A stretch of DNA of 64,000 nucleotides from SVTX01 sp045132775 (GTDB taxonomy: Bacteria; Bacillota; Clostridia; Oscillospirales; CAG-272), in NCBI GenBank assembly GCA_045132775.1, contig JBGUSX010000075.1, positions 35,761 to 99,760 of the forward strand, read 5' to 3'. A program made the translations under genes and the position numbers. The notes beneath the pieces were generated by a model. It did no database searches. It had not been told where the DNA came from and worked only from the letters and a program-made list of their open reading frames with translations. Of this stretch, positions 27,211 through 36,273 are shown one piece after another. Every line of letters starts with the position of its first letter. Position 1 is the first letter of the stretch.

Positions 27211-28446
27211 TCAGCGCACTATTTTCTCTATTTCATCGATATATTGACCAACTGCTTTTCTTTTCGAAAGCTCTTTTTCAGCATATTTTCTTGCATTCCG
27301 TCCCCACTCACACGTGGCATTTCGGGTGCTATAACACTTGACGATCGCGTCCGACAAAGCATTGGCATTTTCTGCCTCTACGCACAAACCACATTTTGCA
27401 TCATTAAGAATTTGCTCCATTTCTCCGCCCAAATCAAATGACGCAATAATCCCTGTTCCGGCACCCATGATCGTCCAGGTTTTACTTGGCATTCCGACCT
27501 TTCCTGTGCCGGACTTACACAGCACCGTGGAAACATCTCCCAAGCTATAAACCTCCGATATACGATCGGCTGGCTGTAACGGAAAAAGGTGCAGATTCTT
27601 CAATCCTTTTTCCTCGATCAGTGCACAAATGTTTTTTTCTTCGCTTCCGTTCCCAAAAATAACAAATTGAATGTCGTTTTGGTCTTGGAGCAATTCGGCC
27701 GCCTTAACGAAAGTATCTATTCCTTGCAGCTTACCTAAATTGCCCGCATAAGTTACATAAAACTTTTCTCTGGGTAATTCGAACTCGTCAAACAGCGTGT
27801 TGTGTTCTCTCTTGACCGGGACTACCTTTTCCGTGTCTATCCAGTTTCTGATAACATGAACCTCTCTCGGTGTCGTACAACGCTCTAATATTGTCTTTTT
27901 CATGTCGCTTGAGATCGTTATCAGCAAGTCGGTATTGTTGTAGCTGAAGCGCTCAAACACTCTCCACATTTTAACAATTGCAGAGCTTTCTTGTGCCGCC
28001 CCGGAGTAAATTAAAGAATCAGGGAAAAGATCCTGAGGATTGAATATCACCTTTTTCGAGGTTAACTTATGTATTAATCCGGCAACTATTCCTTGCGTAG
28101 GTGGACCGCCTCCTGTAAAAACCGCATCTGCACGCACAAAAAGCCCCTTCATCAAACACTGAAAGCTAAAAATTGAATAACGAATAGTTCTTTGGAGAAA
28201 CCCCTCTCCCTCGCGGTATAGCGGCATACGGTGAACTGTCACTCTTCCATCAAACAGAACTTCTTTCCGCCTATGTTTATATTCTTTCCGCTGATCCTTT
28301 GTAACTCCTCTGGTCGGTGTCGGGGTGTAAACGTCAACATCCCAACCACGCAAAGCAAAGCCTTCCAGCAAGTCCATTACCAGCGGCAATCCGGATGCTT
28401 TTTCCGGAGGAAAATACTGAACAAAGTATATTAACTTCAAAGCCAT
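27211..28446 (-). CDS. WbuB/WcaI-like glycosyltransferase, candidate FucNAc transferase
   Basis: This 411-residue GT-B enzyme has YFVQYFPPEKASG at the N-terminus, FTGGGPPTQGIVAGLIHKL (about 105-125), FNPQDLFPDSL (about 135), VTYAGNLGKLQG (about 235) and CKSGTGKVGMPSKTWTIMGAG in the donor domain in place of E-x7-E. PQDLFP and PSK.W..M..G are typical of the WbuB/WcaI group, whose characterised WbuB transfers L-fucosamine. That fits the UDP-L-FucNAc genes at the end of this operon, so I infer it adds FucNAc. A gap of 177 bases after it holds nothing I can identify. GAGGAG sits very close to the ATG. Confidence 0.82.
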   Translation of the reverse strand: MALKLIYFVQYFPPEKASGLPLVMDLLEGFALRGWDVDVYTPTPTRGVTKDQRKEYKHRRKEVLFDGRVTVHRMPLYREGEGFLQRTIRYSIFSFQCLMKGLFVRADAVFTGGGPPTQGIVAGLIHKLTSKKVIFNPQDLFPDSLIYSGAAQESSAIVKMWRVFERFSYNNTDLLITISSDMKKTILERCTTPREVHVIRNWIDTEKVVPVKREHNTLFDEFELPREKFYVTYAGNLGKLQGIDTFVKAAELLQDQNDIQFVIFGNGSEEKNICALIEEKGLKNLHLFPLQPADRISEVYSLGDVSTVLCKSGTGKVGMPSKTWTIMGAGTGIIASFDLGGEMEQILNDAKCGLCVEAENANALSDAIVKCYSTRNATCEWGRNARKYAEKELSKRKAVGQYIDEIEKIVR

Positions 28447-28452
28447 CGCTCC

Positions 28453-29418
28453 TCATCTAAAGATCAATTTACAGACAACCCTCGTTACGAAATAGCTGTT
28501 TGGAACAAAAAACGCAATAAACATTGACTTTGCTTGTCCATATATACTTTTCATGATCGGTCTGAAATGCGGATTTTTCATGTACTTTGGTTCGCTGTTT
28601 TTCAATTCCTCGATAACCGATTTATATTCTTTTCTTTGCCCCGCGTTTGCTGCAACTATCGCAGTCATCAGCAAATAGTAAGAAATCCTAAACGAAAAAT
28701 AGTCCCTCCAATATTTATCCGGAAAAAGAGGCGCCGAACAAAGAGCAAGCTCTTTGGCAGCATTGACAAACCCTTTGTAATAAGTAACGTTTTTATATTT
28801 TGCGCTCATGCTTGTATGACCAACACGATAAAAATACAACCGCTGATCAATTGAAACAGGATTTTTCGCTTTAAGAAGCACAATAATCATTGATTCTTCA
28901 AAGCACTTGGGCAATAATGCTCCTATTCCGCATTTTATCAAGAGCTCTCTTTTTACCAGTTTGTTCCAAAACTGAGAGTTTCGCTCGACATAATCAACGT
29001 CTTTTTTATCCTTATACTCACGAAACCATTTTGCTTTTTTGGAAACCTTATGCGGATACCATTCGTAGTTGCAATAGACCAGCTCGCTTTCATTTTCAAC
29101 AGCAGTACGATATAACACCTCAAACATTTGCGGTGCAATAAAATCGTCTGCATCGACCCAACCAATATATTCCCCCGTCGCCATTTCTATAGCTTTTGCT
29201 CGAGTCTCAAAAATACCACAGTTATGTTGTGAAATCACTTTGACGAATTTATATCGTTCCTTGTAATTATTTAAAATTTTCAAGGTTCCGTCAGTGCTTC
29301 CATCGTCGAACAATAATACCTCTATGTCATTCAACGTTTGTGCCACAATAGACAATAAACACTCTTCCAAATATTGTTCCGCATTATAGCACGGTACGAT
29401 TATTGATACTTTTGGCAT
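28453..29418 (-). CDS. Glycosyltransferase family 2
   Basis: This 321-residue GT-A inverting enzyme opens with VSIIVPCYNAEQYLEECLLSI, then LLFDDGSTDGTL (about 37-48) and YIGWVDADDFIAPQMF (about 85-100), where DADD is the metal/nucleotide-binding motif. The C-terminal 100 residues include one or two moderately hydrophobic helices that may sit at the membrane. It follows the initiating sugar transferase directly and so may add the second sugar, by analogy with other loci. Confidence 0.9.
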   Translation of the reverse strand: MPKVSIIVPCYNAEQYLEECLLSIVAQTLNDIEVLLFDDGSTDGTLKILNNYKERYKFVKVISQHNCGIFETRAKAIEMATGEYIGWVDADDFIAPQMFEVLYRTAVENESELVYCNYEWYPHKVSKKAKWFREYKDKKDVDYVERNSQFWNKLVKRELLIKCGIGALLPKCFEESMIIVLLKAKNPVSIDQRLYFYRVGHTSMSAKYKNVTYYKGFVNAAKELALCSAPLFPDKYWRDYFSFRISYYLLMTAIVAANAGQRKEYKSVIEELKNSEPKYMKNPHFRPIMKSIYGQAKSMFIAFFVPNSYFVTRVVCKLIFR

Positions 29419-29484
29419 AATTGTAGATTCCTTTGATTTATTTGTTAGTTAACTTTATTTACGCATCCAAGATTTCGAGTGATG

Positions 29485-30924
29485 TTATTGAAATTCACTC
29501 ATTTCGTTTGGCAGCTCCGCACTCGCCTTTTCATTACTCGTCACGTCTAAACAATCCCGTCTCTCCTCATCATTATGCACCGCAGTCGTCTGTCCATCTG
29601 CGATGCCCTCGGTGCTTTCGGGCAAGAAGAGTATCTTTACAGTAGCAAACATAAGGCGGATGTCCTCACCGAGCGACATATTGTTTATGTAGATGAGGTC
29701 CATCTTGAGCTTATCATACGGCTCGGTGTTATATTTTCCGTAGACCTGGGCATAGCCCGTAAGTCCCGCTTTGACCTGAAGGCGAAGTCCGAACGAAGGT
29801 ATCTCCTTTTCGTACTGCTTTGCGATCTCGGGGCGCTCGGGGCGAGGTCCGACTATTGTCATATCTCCCTTGAGTATATTGAAGAGCTGGGGAAGCTCGT
29901 CGAAACGGATCTTTCTGATGATCTTTCCGACAGGCGTAATTCGGTCGTCGTGCTCGGTAGAGAGTCTTGCAACTCCGTCCTTTTCCGCATCAACCTTCAT
30001 ACTGCGGAACTTGAGCACCTTAAATTCTCTGTGCCCTTTTGTAAGACGCGTCTGCTTATAGAAAACAGGTCCGCGATCATAAGCCTTTATAGCTATCGCT
30101 GTTATGAGCATGAAAGGGCTCAAGATGATAATTGCGAGAAGCGATGCGATAATATCAATAGCACGCTTGACGAAAAGATACTCAAGCGTAGGTCCCGCAC
30201 CGTGAACTCGCAAGAACGGCACGCTGAAGGTGTGCATCTGATCCGCTCCGTGAAGAAGAACGTCTCCCACACGCGGCATAACGTAGCACTGCGCTCCCCT
30301 TACGACACAATCCTTTGTAAGCGCGCTTCGCGTTTCAAGCTCTACTCCGATAAGAAAAACGATCTCCGCATCCTTTATTTCTTCCTTGATTGCGTCAAGT
30401 CCCACGCTTGCGCAGACCTTTTTGACAATGTTGAATTTTCTTTCAAACTTTTTGAGCTCACCAAGCTTATACAGCTCACTCGGATCGTCGTAAACTATCA
30501 CTGTGGCTCTTGGAGGGCTTACCTTAAAATAAAGCCAGTTTTCAAACAGGCTCCAAAGGACGCTCCACACCATGTGCACACAGAAAAGAATGATGATCGG
30601 CAAAGGATTTGTCAGCTTAAGAAGAATAAGCGAAATAACAACGTACGCCAGTGCATCTGTGATAAGGAACGTGAGTCCGTGCGAATACACAAGGTAGGAA
30701 ACTCTGGCTGTTCCGACAGAATAGATATCGTATACTCTTCCGATCAAAAGAACCAGAATGCAGAATATCAATCCACCGGCAACCGTATAGCCCATCTGCT
30801 CCGGGGCATTAAAATTCGAAGAGCAAAAATACCACCAGCACGCACAGAACAAAAATGTGGATACGATCAGATGAAAAAATTTCGTTGTTCTAAGGGCCAA
30901 GCTTTTTTTGGTTTTCTTGTCCAT
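29485..30924 (-). CDS. Polyprenyl-phosphate sugar-1-phosphate transferase (initiating enzyme)
   Basis: This 479-residue membrane protein has four N-terminal hydrophobic segments (about 12-135), a soluble loop, and a C-terminal bacterial sugar-transferase domain (about 245-440). That domain starts with a fifth membrane segment and holds KRAIDIIAS, GPVFYKQTR, FKVLKFRSMKVDAE, FDELPQLFNIL, MTIVGPRPERPE and KAGLTGYAQV. These are the conserved blocks of WbaP/CpsE-type enzymes that load the first sugar phosphate onto undecaprenyl phosphate. Start 30924 has AGGAG seven bases upstream; the frame stays open 40 codons further but without a site. The polar C-terminal tail (about 40 residues) is extra. 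It opens the operon behind a consensus promoter. Confidence 0.92.
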   Translation of the reverse strand: MDKKTKKSLALRTTKFFHLIVSTFLFCACWWYFCSSNFNAPEQMGYTVAGGLIFCILVLLIGRVYDIYSVGTARVSYLVYSHGLTFLITDALAYVVISLILLKLTNPLPIIILFCVHMVWSVLWSLFENWLYFKVSPPRATVIVYDDPSELYKLGELKKFERKFNIVKKVCASVGLDAIKEEIKDAEIVFLIGVELETRSALTKDCVVRGAQCYVMPRVGDVLLHGADQMHTFSVPFLRVHGAGPTLEYLFVKRAIDIIASLLAIIILSPFMLITAIAIKAYDRGPVFYKQTRLTKGHREFKVLKFRSMKVDAEKDGVARLSTEHDDRITPVGKIIRKIRFDELPQLFNILKGDMTIVGPRPERPEIAKQYEKEIPSFGLRLQVKAGLTGYAQVYGKYNTEPYDKLKMDLIYINNMSLGEDIRLMFATVKILFLPESTEGIADGQTTAVHNDEERRDCLDVTSNEKASAELPNEMSEFQ

Positions 30925-30975
30925 TACATAACTCCTGTTTTTTTGTCGGCAAATTGCCGCATTTTCGGGATCGCG

Positions 30976-31028
30976 AAAAAAATCCGACTCACAGAATGCG
31001 TTGGTTGAATTACGACCTGCTCGTCGGA
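30976..31028 (-). promoter_or_regulatory. Possible attenuator hairpin in the exopolysaccharide leader
   Basis: On the minus strand TCCGAC is followed about 34 bases later by its complement GTCGGA and then seven T, all between the operon promoter and its first gene. A competing short hairpin (CGAC-GAGCAG-GTCG) shares the first arm. This looks like a leader terminator with an alternative fold, but the stem is only six pairs with a long loop, so it is tentative. The rest of the 300-base leader and promoter region holds the promoter and the GH1 terminator. Confidence 0.35.
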
Positions 31029-31094
31029 AAAGGATATTGCTCAAAGGCTATTTGAAATTGCGTAGAGATCGAGCAATATATTGGATATATTGAT

Positions 31095-31123
31095 ATTATA
31101 ACACTTAGCACGGGACTTGTCAA
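31095..31123 (-). promoter_or_regulatory. Consensus promoter of the exopolysaccharide operon
   Basis: On the minus strand TTGACA, 17-base spacer, TATAAT, both hexamers perfect. Transcription would start about 165 bases before the sugar-transferase ATG, leaving a long leader. I see no other strong promoter before 14.6 kb on this strand. Confidence 0.88.
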
Positions 31124-31177
31124 CAGCAAAAGCACATATTTATCAACTTTTTGATCGATAAACTCTTTCTTTTTGAC

Positions 31178-31216
31178 AAAAATGTGCCTGCAAAGAAGAT
31201 TACAAGCACATTTTTT
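31178..31216. terminator. Terminator after the GH1 gene
   Basis: AAAAATGTGC / GCACATTTTT inverted repeat with a loop of about 18 bases and U-tracts on both strands, nine bases after the GH1 stop. Confidence 0.8.
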
Positions 31217-31224
31217 GTTAAAAT

Positions 31225-32508
31225 TTACCTCTTATACGCTGTGGGCTCGACATAATTTGCATAAGCCTCTTCAGTCGCTCCGCCGTTTCTTATCAGCGAC
31301 GAATAGAAGATTCCGCTATCCTTAACGGTTCGTTTTTGCGTTTCATAATCGACATGGACGATGCCAAATCGCGCACTCTCGCCTTCCTTCCACTCAAAAT
31401 TATCGGTGAAGCTCCAGTGATAGTAGCGCTCGATCGCGTTATCCGTCTCGCTTACAAGCTTGAGCTGATCGTAGATGAAACGGGCTCTGAATTTGTCGTA
31501 GTTGTCGCAGGTGCCGTTCTCGGTGACGTAGATAGGCGCGTTATACTTTTTGTGCAGCTTTTGCGCAAGCTCTATAAGTCCCTCGTGGTATATCTCCCAG
31601 CCGAGATCATTCTTATAGCATCCCTCTCTCACACCGTCCGCAATACCCGAAACAGTGCTTCTGGAATAATAGTTTACGCCGATAAAATCATAATATTTTC
31701 CCTTCTTGACACCCTTGCGGCGCATCACGGGAAATGCGCATTTTCCTGTCATCATTGCGCGCGTTATCGCGCCCTGGAAGAGCCAATCGGTGAGCTTGGC
31801 GCAAATTCTGTGAATTACATTTTTTTCCTTTTTTGGCGCAAAGATGCGCAGATGATTCGCAAAGCTCACCCGGGTATCGTCATAGCCCATTCCGCGCCTT
31901 TTTTGGTGGATGTATTCGTACGCTTTCAAGTGGCAAGCGGTCATATTCGAGAATGCCTTGACGAGTGCGGAAAGCGACTTTTTCTCGGGCGGCCAGGTGC
32001 CGTAAAAGAGACTGTTCGTGCAATAAACGTTTGGCTCGTTTATCGTGATATACTCGCTCACAAGATCTCCGAACGAGTCTATAACGACCTTAACGTAGCT
32101 CATAAAAATATCCACGGACTCCTTGCAGGTAAAGCCTCCCATATCCTCAAACCAAAGCGGATGAGTGAAATGGTGGATAGTCAGGAGGGGCAAAATCCCC
32201 TTCTCTTTCATATAGGAAATTTCTTCCCTGTAATGCTCTATCGCCTCTTTTGAGATCACGTTTTGCTCGGGCTCGATGCGGCTCCACTCTATACCGAAAC
32301 GGTATATCTGAATGCCCATCTCCGCCATCAGATCAATGTCCTCGCGCCAGCGGTTATAGTGGTCGTCTGCACGCAGAATGCTTGATCCGTCGGCTATCTT
32401 TCCCTCCTCGGAAAAGCGCGCCCAGTTGTGATTTCTGTCTCCTCCCTCGATCTGTGCGGAGGCTGTGGCGACACCGAGCAAAAGGTCTTTTTTAAGTGTG
32501 AACTTCAT
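31225..32508 (-). CDS. Glycoside hydrolase family 1 beta-glycosidase
   Basis: This 427-residue (beta/alpha)8 retaining enzyme starts with the family N-terminus GVATASAQIEGG and has FGIEWSRIEP, the acid/base motif YITINEPNVY (about residue 160), the nucleophile motif VTENGTCDN (about 330), and YYHWSFTDNFEWKEG near the C-terminus. No residues that would specify a 6-phospho substrate are evident; next to a cation symporter rather than a PTS it probably cleaves unphosphorylated beta-glucosides or galactosides. ATG 32508 has AGGAGAAAAAGG; upstream in-frame Met codons lie in the end of the symporter gene, which it overlaps by 17 bases. Confidence 0.92.
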   Translation of the reverse strand: MKFTLKKDLLLGVATASAQIEGGDRNHNWARFSEEGKIADGSSILRADDHYNRWREDIDLMAEMGIQIYRFGIEWSRIEPEQNVISKEAIEHYREEISYMKEKGILPLLTIHHFTHPLWFEDMGGFTCKESVDIFMSYVKVVIDSFGDLVSEYITINEPNVYCTNSLFYGTWPPEKKSLSALVKAFSNMTACHLKAYEYIHQKRRGMGYDDTRVSFANHLRIFAPKKEKNVIHRICAKLTDWLFQGAITRAMMTGKCAFPVMRRKGVKKGKYYDFIGVNYYSRSTVSGIADGVREGCYKNDLGWEIYHEGLIELAQKLHKKYNAPIYVTENGTCDNYDKFRARFIYDQLKLVSETDNAIERYYHWSFTDNFEWKEGESARFGIVHVDYETQKRTVKDSGIFYSSLIRNGGATEEAYANYVEPTAYKR

Positions 32509-33919
32509 CCTTTTTCTCCTCATTCGCCTTCTTTTCTTCAAGATCCCTGACTATCTGCGCGTACATTTTTTCGTCGATCTTAAACTTCTTCTGATAGAGA
32601 ATAAAGCCGACGAGAATGCAAACGAGCGGCAGTATCATCATAGAGATCTTCATTATCCAGATCGAAAAATCGGGAATACCCGCAACGATCTCCGCCTCGC
32701 GATCGGGGTAGAGTCCTATCTCGTTGGCGATCATATTGAGTCCCGAAATTATAAGAGTAAAGGACACAACTCCCTTGCTTATAGCACCGCCAAACTGATT
32801 GATAAAGGGCTGAACGGCAAAGGATGCCGCCTCGTTTCTCTTTCCGAGCTTCCACTCGCCGTACTCGACCGCATCGGCTAAGAACAGAAGCATAAGAAGC
32901 TGAATGAATGCCTGTGCAAAGAAGAGCCCGAGTCCCGCGAGAACGATCAAGGGCAACCACTCAAACGAGAGAAAGAAGATTATGTAGGACACTGTGACTG
33001 CGATCATAGATCCCGTATACAGCTGCTTTCTCGTGAATTTCTTTCTGAAGAGCGGGAAAACAGACAGAGCCGTGAGCTGTGCCACCGCCAGAACCGCGGC
33101 AAAGACCATATAAAGCCCCTCGTCTCCAACGGCATACTTGAAATAATAGGTACCAAATCCCGTTGTCGTGCAGTAGCCTATCATAAAGAGCGCCATCGAT
33201 ATCGCGGTGACGAGCAGCTGATCGTTCTTGACAAGCGCGCGCCAGAGGTCCTTGAGGGTCGTGCGCTCGACCGTAGCGAGCTGTGAGCGATCCTCCTTGA
33301 CACCTATGAGCGTAATGCTCTGGAAAAGCATCATTATAACCGCGACGATTATCGCGAAAACAAAGTAGCTGTCTCTTTCGTTGAGTCCGAGTCCCGAGAA
33401 GAGATCCGGAACAGACAGATAGATAAGCACCATTGCGAACATACCGACGTTCGCGCAGATTCTCGCAAAGGCTCCGACGCCCTCTCTCACCTTCTGATCC
33501 TTGGAGATCGCGGGCATAAGCGACCAATACGCTATGTCGTTAAGCGAGAAAAAGATGCTGAAAAGCAGATAAGTTGCCGCCAAAAGTCCGATGTGTCCCG
33601 CCTCTGTCATCTCAAAATTGTGGAACATCAGGACGGTCAGTATCGCCGTTCCTATCATTCCGACAAATATCCAGGGCTTGAATTTTCCCCACCTTGTTTT
33701 CGTGTTGTCAACGATCGCGCCGACAAACGGATCGATTATCGCATCAAAGATTCCGAACAGAGTAAGCATCGTTCCGATAATTGCAAGTCCTCCGTCCGAA
33801 AACCTTACAACGTCGGTAAGATGCACCAGAAGATACATACTGACAAGCGAGTAGAGCGCGTCGCGTCCCACCGTGCCAAGACCGAAGCAAAATCGGTTTC
33901 TGTTCATGTTTTTATCCAT
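32492..33919 (-). CDS. GPH-family sugar:cation symporter
   Basis: A 475-residue transporter of about 12 membrane segments from the glycoside-pentoside-hexuronide family (MelB/XynB-like). The N-terminal region FGLGTVGRDALYSLV and the loop IIDPFVGAIVDNTKTRWGKFKPWIF (about 60-85), with conserved acidic and basic residues, are diagnostic. It imports a glycoside with Na+ or H+. It begins one base after the GH36 stop and overlaps GH1, so supply and hydrolysis are coupled. The tail is strongly charged (EEKKANEEKKDE). Confidence 0.92.
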   Translation of the reverse strand: MDKNMNRNRFCFGLGTVGRDALYSLVSMYLLVHLTDVVRFSDGGLAIIGTMLTLFGIFDAIIDPFVGAIVDNTKTRWGKFKPWIFVGMIGTAILTVLMFHNFEMTEAGHIGLLAATYLLFSIFFSLNDIAYWSLMPAISKDQKVREGVGAFARICANVGMFAMVLIYLSVPDLFSGLGLNERDSYFVFAIIVAVIMMLFQSITLIGVKEDRSQLATVERTTLKDLWRALVKNDQLLVTAISMALFMIGYCTTTGFGTYYFKYAVGDEGLYMVFAAVLAVAQLTALSVFPLFRKKFTRKQLYTGSMIAVTVSYIIFFLSFEWLPLIVLAGLGLFFAQAFIQLLMLLFLADAVEYGEWKLGKRNEAASFAVQPFINQFGGAISKGVVSFTLIISGLNMIANEIGLYPDREAEIVAGIPDFSIWIMKISMMILPLVCILVGFILYQKKFKIDEKMYAQIVRDLEEKKANEEKKDEVHT

Positions 33920-33920
33920 T

Positions 33921-36260
33921 TCAAATATTCCTTTCGTCGATTTCTTCTATAAGATACATTGTGCTTCCGCAGTCTCCGGTCACGCGGATTTTTCCGTTAT
34001 ATCCCGTTCCGCTGTACTGCATTGCAAGGGGAATTCCCGCGCGCAAGCCCTCTCCCGAAACGGCATATTCTTCCCTGCCGTCAACGAGCGAAAAGTGCTT
34101 ATCGACCGTGCGCATAATAAATCCGTCCGCGCGGATGTTCACGGGGCTTATGTGCTTGATGAGCGAGCCGAAGCGAGCGATCTTTAAGTTCTGCTTGACC
34201 GAGGTCATTTTGTACCTCTTGCCGCTTTCTGCTTGCAATATTCTCAAAATATCACGCTCGGGGCTCGCCTTGTAGTCAAGATCGTATATCGCGGATATTA
34301 TCTCGCGCTCTCCCTTGACCTGCCAGCTCTCGCGTTCGTTTTTCCTTGGAAAATAGCGGCACAGTTCTCCGTACGTCAAGGTCCTTCTGTGCGCCTTGTA
34401 AAACGCGATCTGCTCCTTTATCTGCTTGCGCTCGTCGGGTGTGAGCTCGGAGAAATCAAGCTCGTAGCCGAGCGGCGCGAATGCCGCAACGTTGAAGCGC
34501 GTTGACAGGGGTGCTGAGCGCAGAGTCTGCTGATTTGGAGTCATAGACACGTGAGAGGATGCGGTCGACTGCGGATAAAAGGTGTATATTCCCCTCTGTA
34601 TCTCAATTCTCTCTCTTGCGTCGGTATCGTCGCTCGTCCATATCTGCGGTGAAAAGCAAAGCATACCAAGATCGAATCTGTTTCCTCCCGACGAGCAGCT
34701 CTCGAGCAATACCTTCGGGTGCTTTTCGCAGAATATGCGGCGCAGGACCTCATAAAGACCGAGGATATATCTGTGGAAAAATTCGCCTTGATTTTTAAGC
34801 GAGAGTGAATATGCGTCGCTTATGTGTCTGTTGTAATCCCACTTGACGTATTCGATATTCGCCGATGACAGAACCTTATCGACCGCGTCGACTATATAGT
34901 CTCTGACCTCTTTTCTCGTCAGGTCAAGGACCATCTGATTTCTGCCGAGGGAATTCTCTCTTCCGGGCACCTTTATCGCCCAATCGGGATGCGCGCGGTA
35001 GAGGTCACTGTCCTCGTTGACGCACTCGGGCTCAAACCAGAGTCCGAAGCGCATACCCATCTTGTTTATCTTCCTTGAGAGCAACTTTATCCCCCCGGGC
35101 AGCTTTTTGGTGTTGACCGCCCAATCGCCAAGTCCTGCGCGGTCGTCGTTTCGCTTGCCAAACCATCCGTCGTCAAGCACGAACATCTCTATCCCTAGCC
35201 TTTTTGACCTGCGCGCAAGGGCTAGGAGCTTGCGACGGTTAAAATTGAAGAAGGTTGCTTCCCAGTTGTTGATGACAACGGGACGCTCACTGTATCTGAA
35301 ATCCTCGCGGATAATATGCTCGTTGACAAAGCGGTGCATAGATTTACTCATGCCGTTGATTCCGCTCTCGGAATAGCTCATCACCGCCTCGGGCGTGACG
35401 AAATCCTCGCCGCTCTCGAGCTTCCAGAGGAAGCAGTGCGGATTTATTCCCGACATCACGCGTGTCGTTCCGTGGTTTCCGACCTCAACGGCACTGTAAT
35501 GGTTTCCGCTGTAAACCAGGTTAAAGCCATAGACTCTGCCCGTCTCCTCGGTCGCACTCTTCTCTTTGAGCAAAAACGCGGGATTGTGACGGTTTGAGGA
35601 CGCACCGACCGTTGAATCATTTACGTAAAGTCCGTCGGTCAAGGGGCGCACGTGAATGTGTGCCTCCTTTGCCCAGCCGCCGTCGAGAGTGAGCATCTCA
35701 TAGTCCGAGGACGGCATGTCGAGCATAAAGCTCATAAGCTTGCGGATATATACGCGCTCTCCGCTGCCGTTTTTCAAGCGTGCGCTTCGTGCGATGACGT
35801 TACAGTCCGCGAAAACGGTATAAGTAAGCTCAAGCTTTATCTCTCTGTATTTCTTGTCGGCAAACGTTACCGTCAAGTTTTCTCCATCGCCCGTGGCAAA
35901 CGGGAGCTCATTCCCCGACGTTGAGGGTTTATCGCTTACCGTGTGCGATTCATAAACAAAATCGGTCACAAAGCTTCCGTCAGGCATTATTATCTCGACG
36001 GGCGTATGCCTGTAATCTCCCTTTCCGACTCCCGAATATTCGAGAAGCACAGAGTCGAGAGAATACCCCGGCGTATCCTTTGAATATTCAACCGCAGAGC
36101 CCAGCGCGATGGTGTTTTTCAGTGCAAGCGCGTCGGCATCCGCCGCGGGCAGCTTTGCACCGTAATAGATATGCTCCGCGTGACCCTGCGCGGTTATGCG
36201 GAAGATATAGCTCGTTTTATCGGTGTCAAGCTTGAACACCTTGTCCTTTATCTCTATCAA
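33921..36260 (-). CDS. Glycoside hydrolase family 36 alpha-galactosidase
   Basis: This 779-residue enzyme has an N-terminal beta-sandwich (to about 310), a (beta/alpha)8 barrel and a C-terminal sheet. Barrel motifs are VINNWEATFFNF (about 335), FVLDDGWFGKRNDDRAGLGDW, LWFEPECVN, EYVKWDYNRH with the nucleophile Asp (about 475), LLESCSSGGNRFDLGML and QIWTSDDTDARERI with the acid/base Asp (about 545). This matches tetrameric GH36 group I alpha-galactosidases of raffinose/melibiose-type substrates. The start seems to be TTG with AAAGGGGGAAAGACC upstream. It is cytoplasmic. Confidence 0.94.
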   Translation of the reverse strand: MIEIKDKVFKLDTDKTSYIFRITAQGHAEHIYYGAKLPAADADALALKNTIALGSAVEYSKDTPGYSLDSVLLEYSGVGKGDYRHTPVEIIMPDGSFVTDFVYESHTVSDKPSTSGNELPFATGDGENLTVTFADKKYREIKLELTYTVFADCNVIARSARLKNGSGERVYIRKLMSFMLDMPSSDYEMLTLDGGWAKEAHIHVRPLTDGLYVNDSTVGASSNRHNPAFLLKEKSATEETGRVYGFNLVYSGNHYSAVEVGNHGTTRVMSGINPHCFLWKLESGEDFVTPEAVMSYSESGINGMSKSMHRFVNEHIIREDFRYSERPVVINNWEATFFNFNRRKLLALARRSKRLGIEMFVLDDGWFGKRNDDRAGLGDWAVNTKKLPGGIKLLSRKINKMGMRFGLWFEPECVNEDSDLYRAHPDWAIKVPGRENSLGRNQMVLDLTRKEVRDYIVDAVDKVLSSANIEYVKWDYNRHISDAYSLSLKNQGEFFHRYILGLYEVLRRIFCEKHPKVLLESCSSGGNRFDLGMLCFSPQIWTSDDTDARERIEIQRGIYTFYPQSTASSHVSMTPNQQTLRSAPLSTRFNVAAFAPLGYELDFSELTPDERKQIKEQIAFYKAHRRTLTYGELCRYFPRKNERESWQVKGEREIISAIYDLDYKASPERDILRILQAESGKRYKMTSVKQNLKIARFGSLIKHISPVNIRADGFIMRTVDKHFSLVDGREEYAVSGEGLRAGIPLAMQYSGTGYNGKIRVTGDCGSTMYLIEEIDERNI

Positions 36261-36273
36261 GGTCTTTCCCCCT

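Noticed and set aside
29575..31008. Long + strand open frame opposite the sugar transferase
   Set aside because: Antisense shadow of a well-conserved transferase; biased composition, no ribosome site and no recognisable domain.
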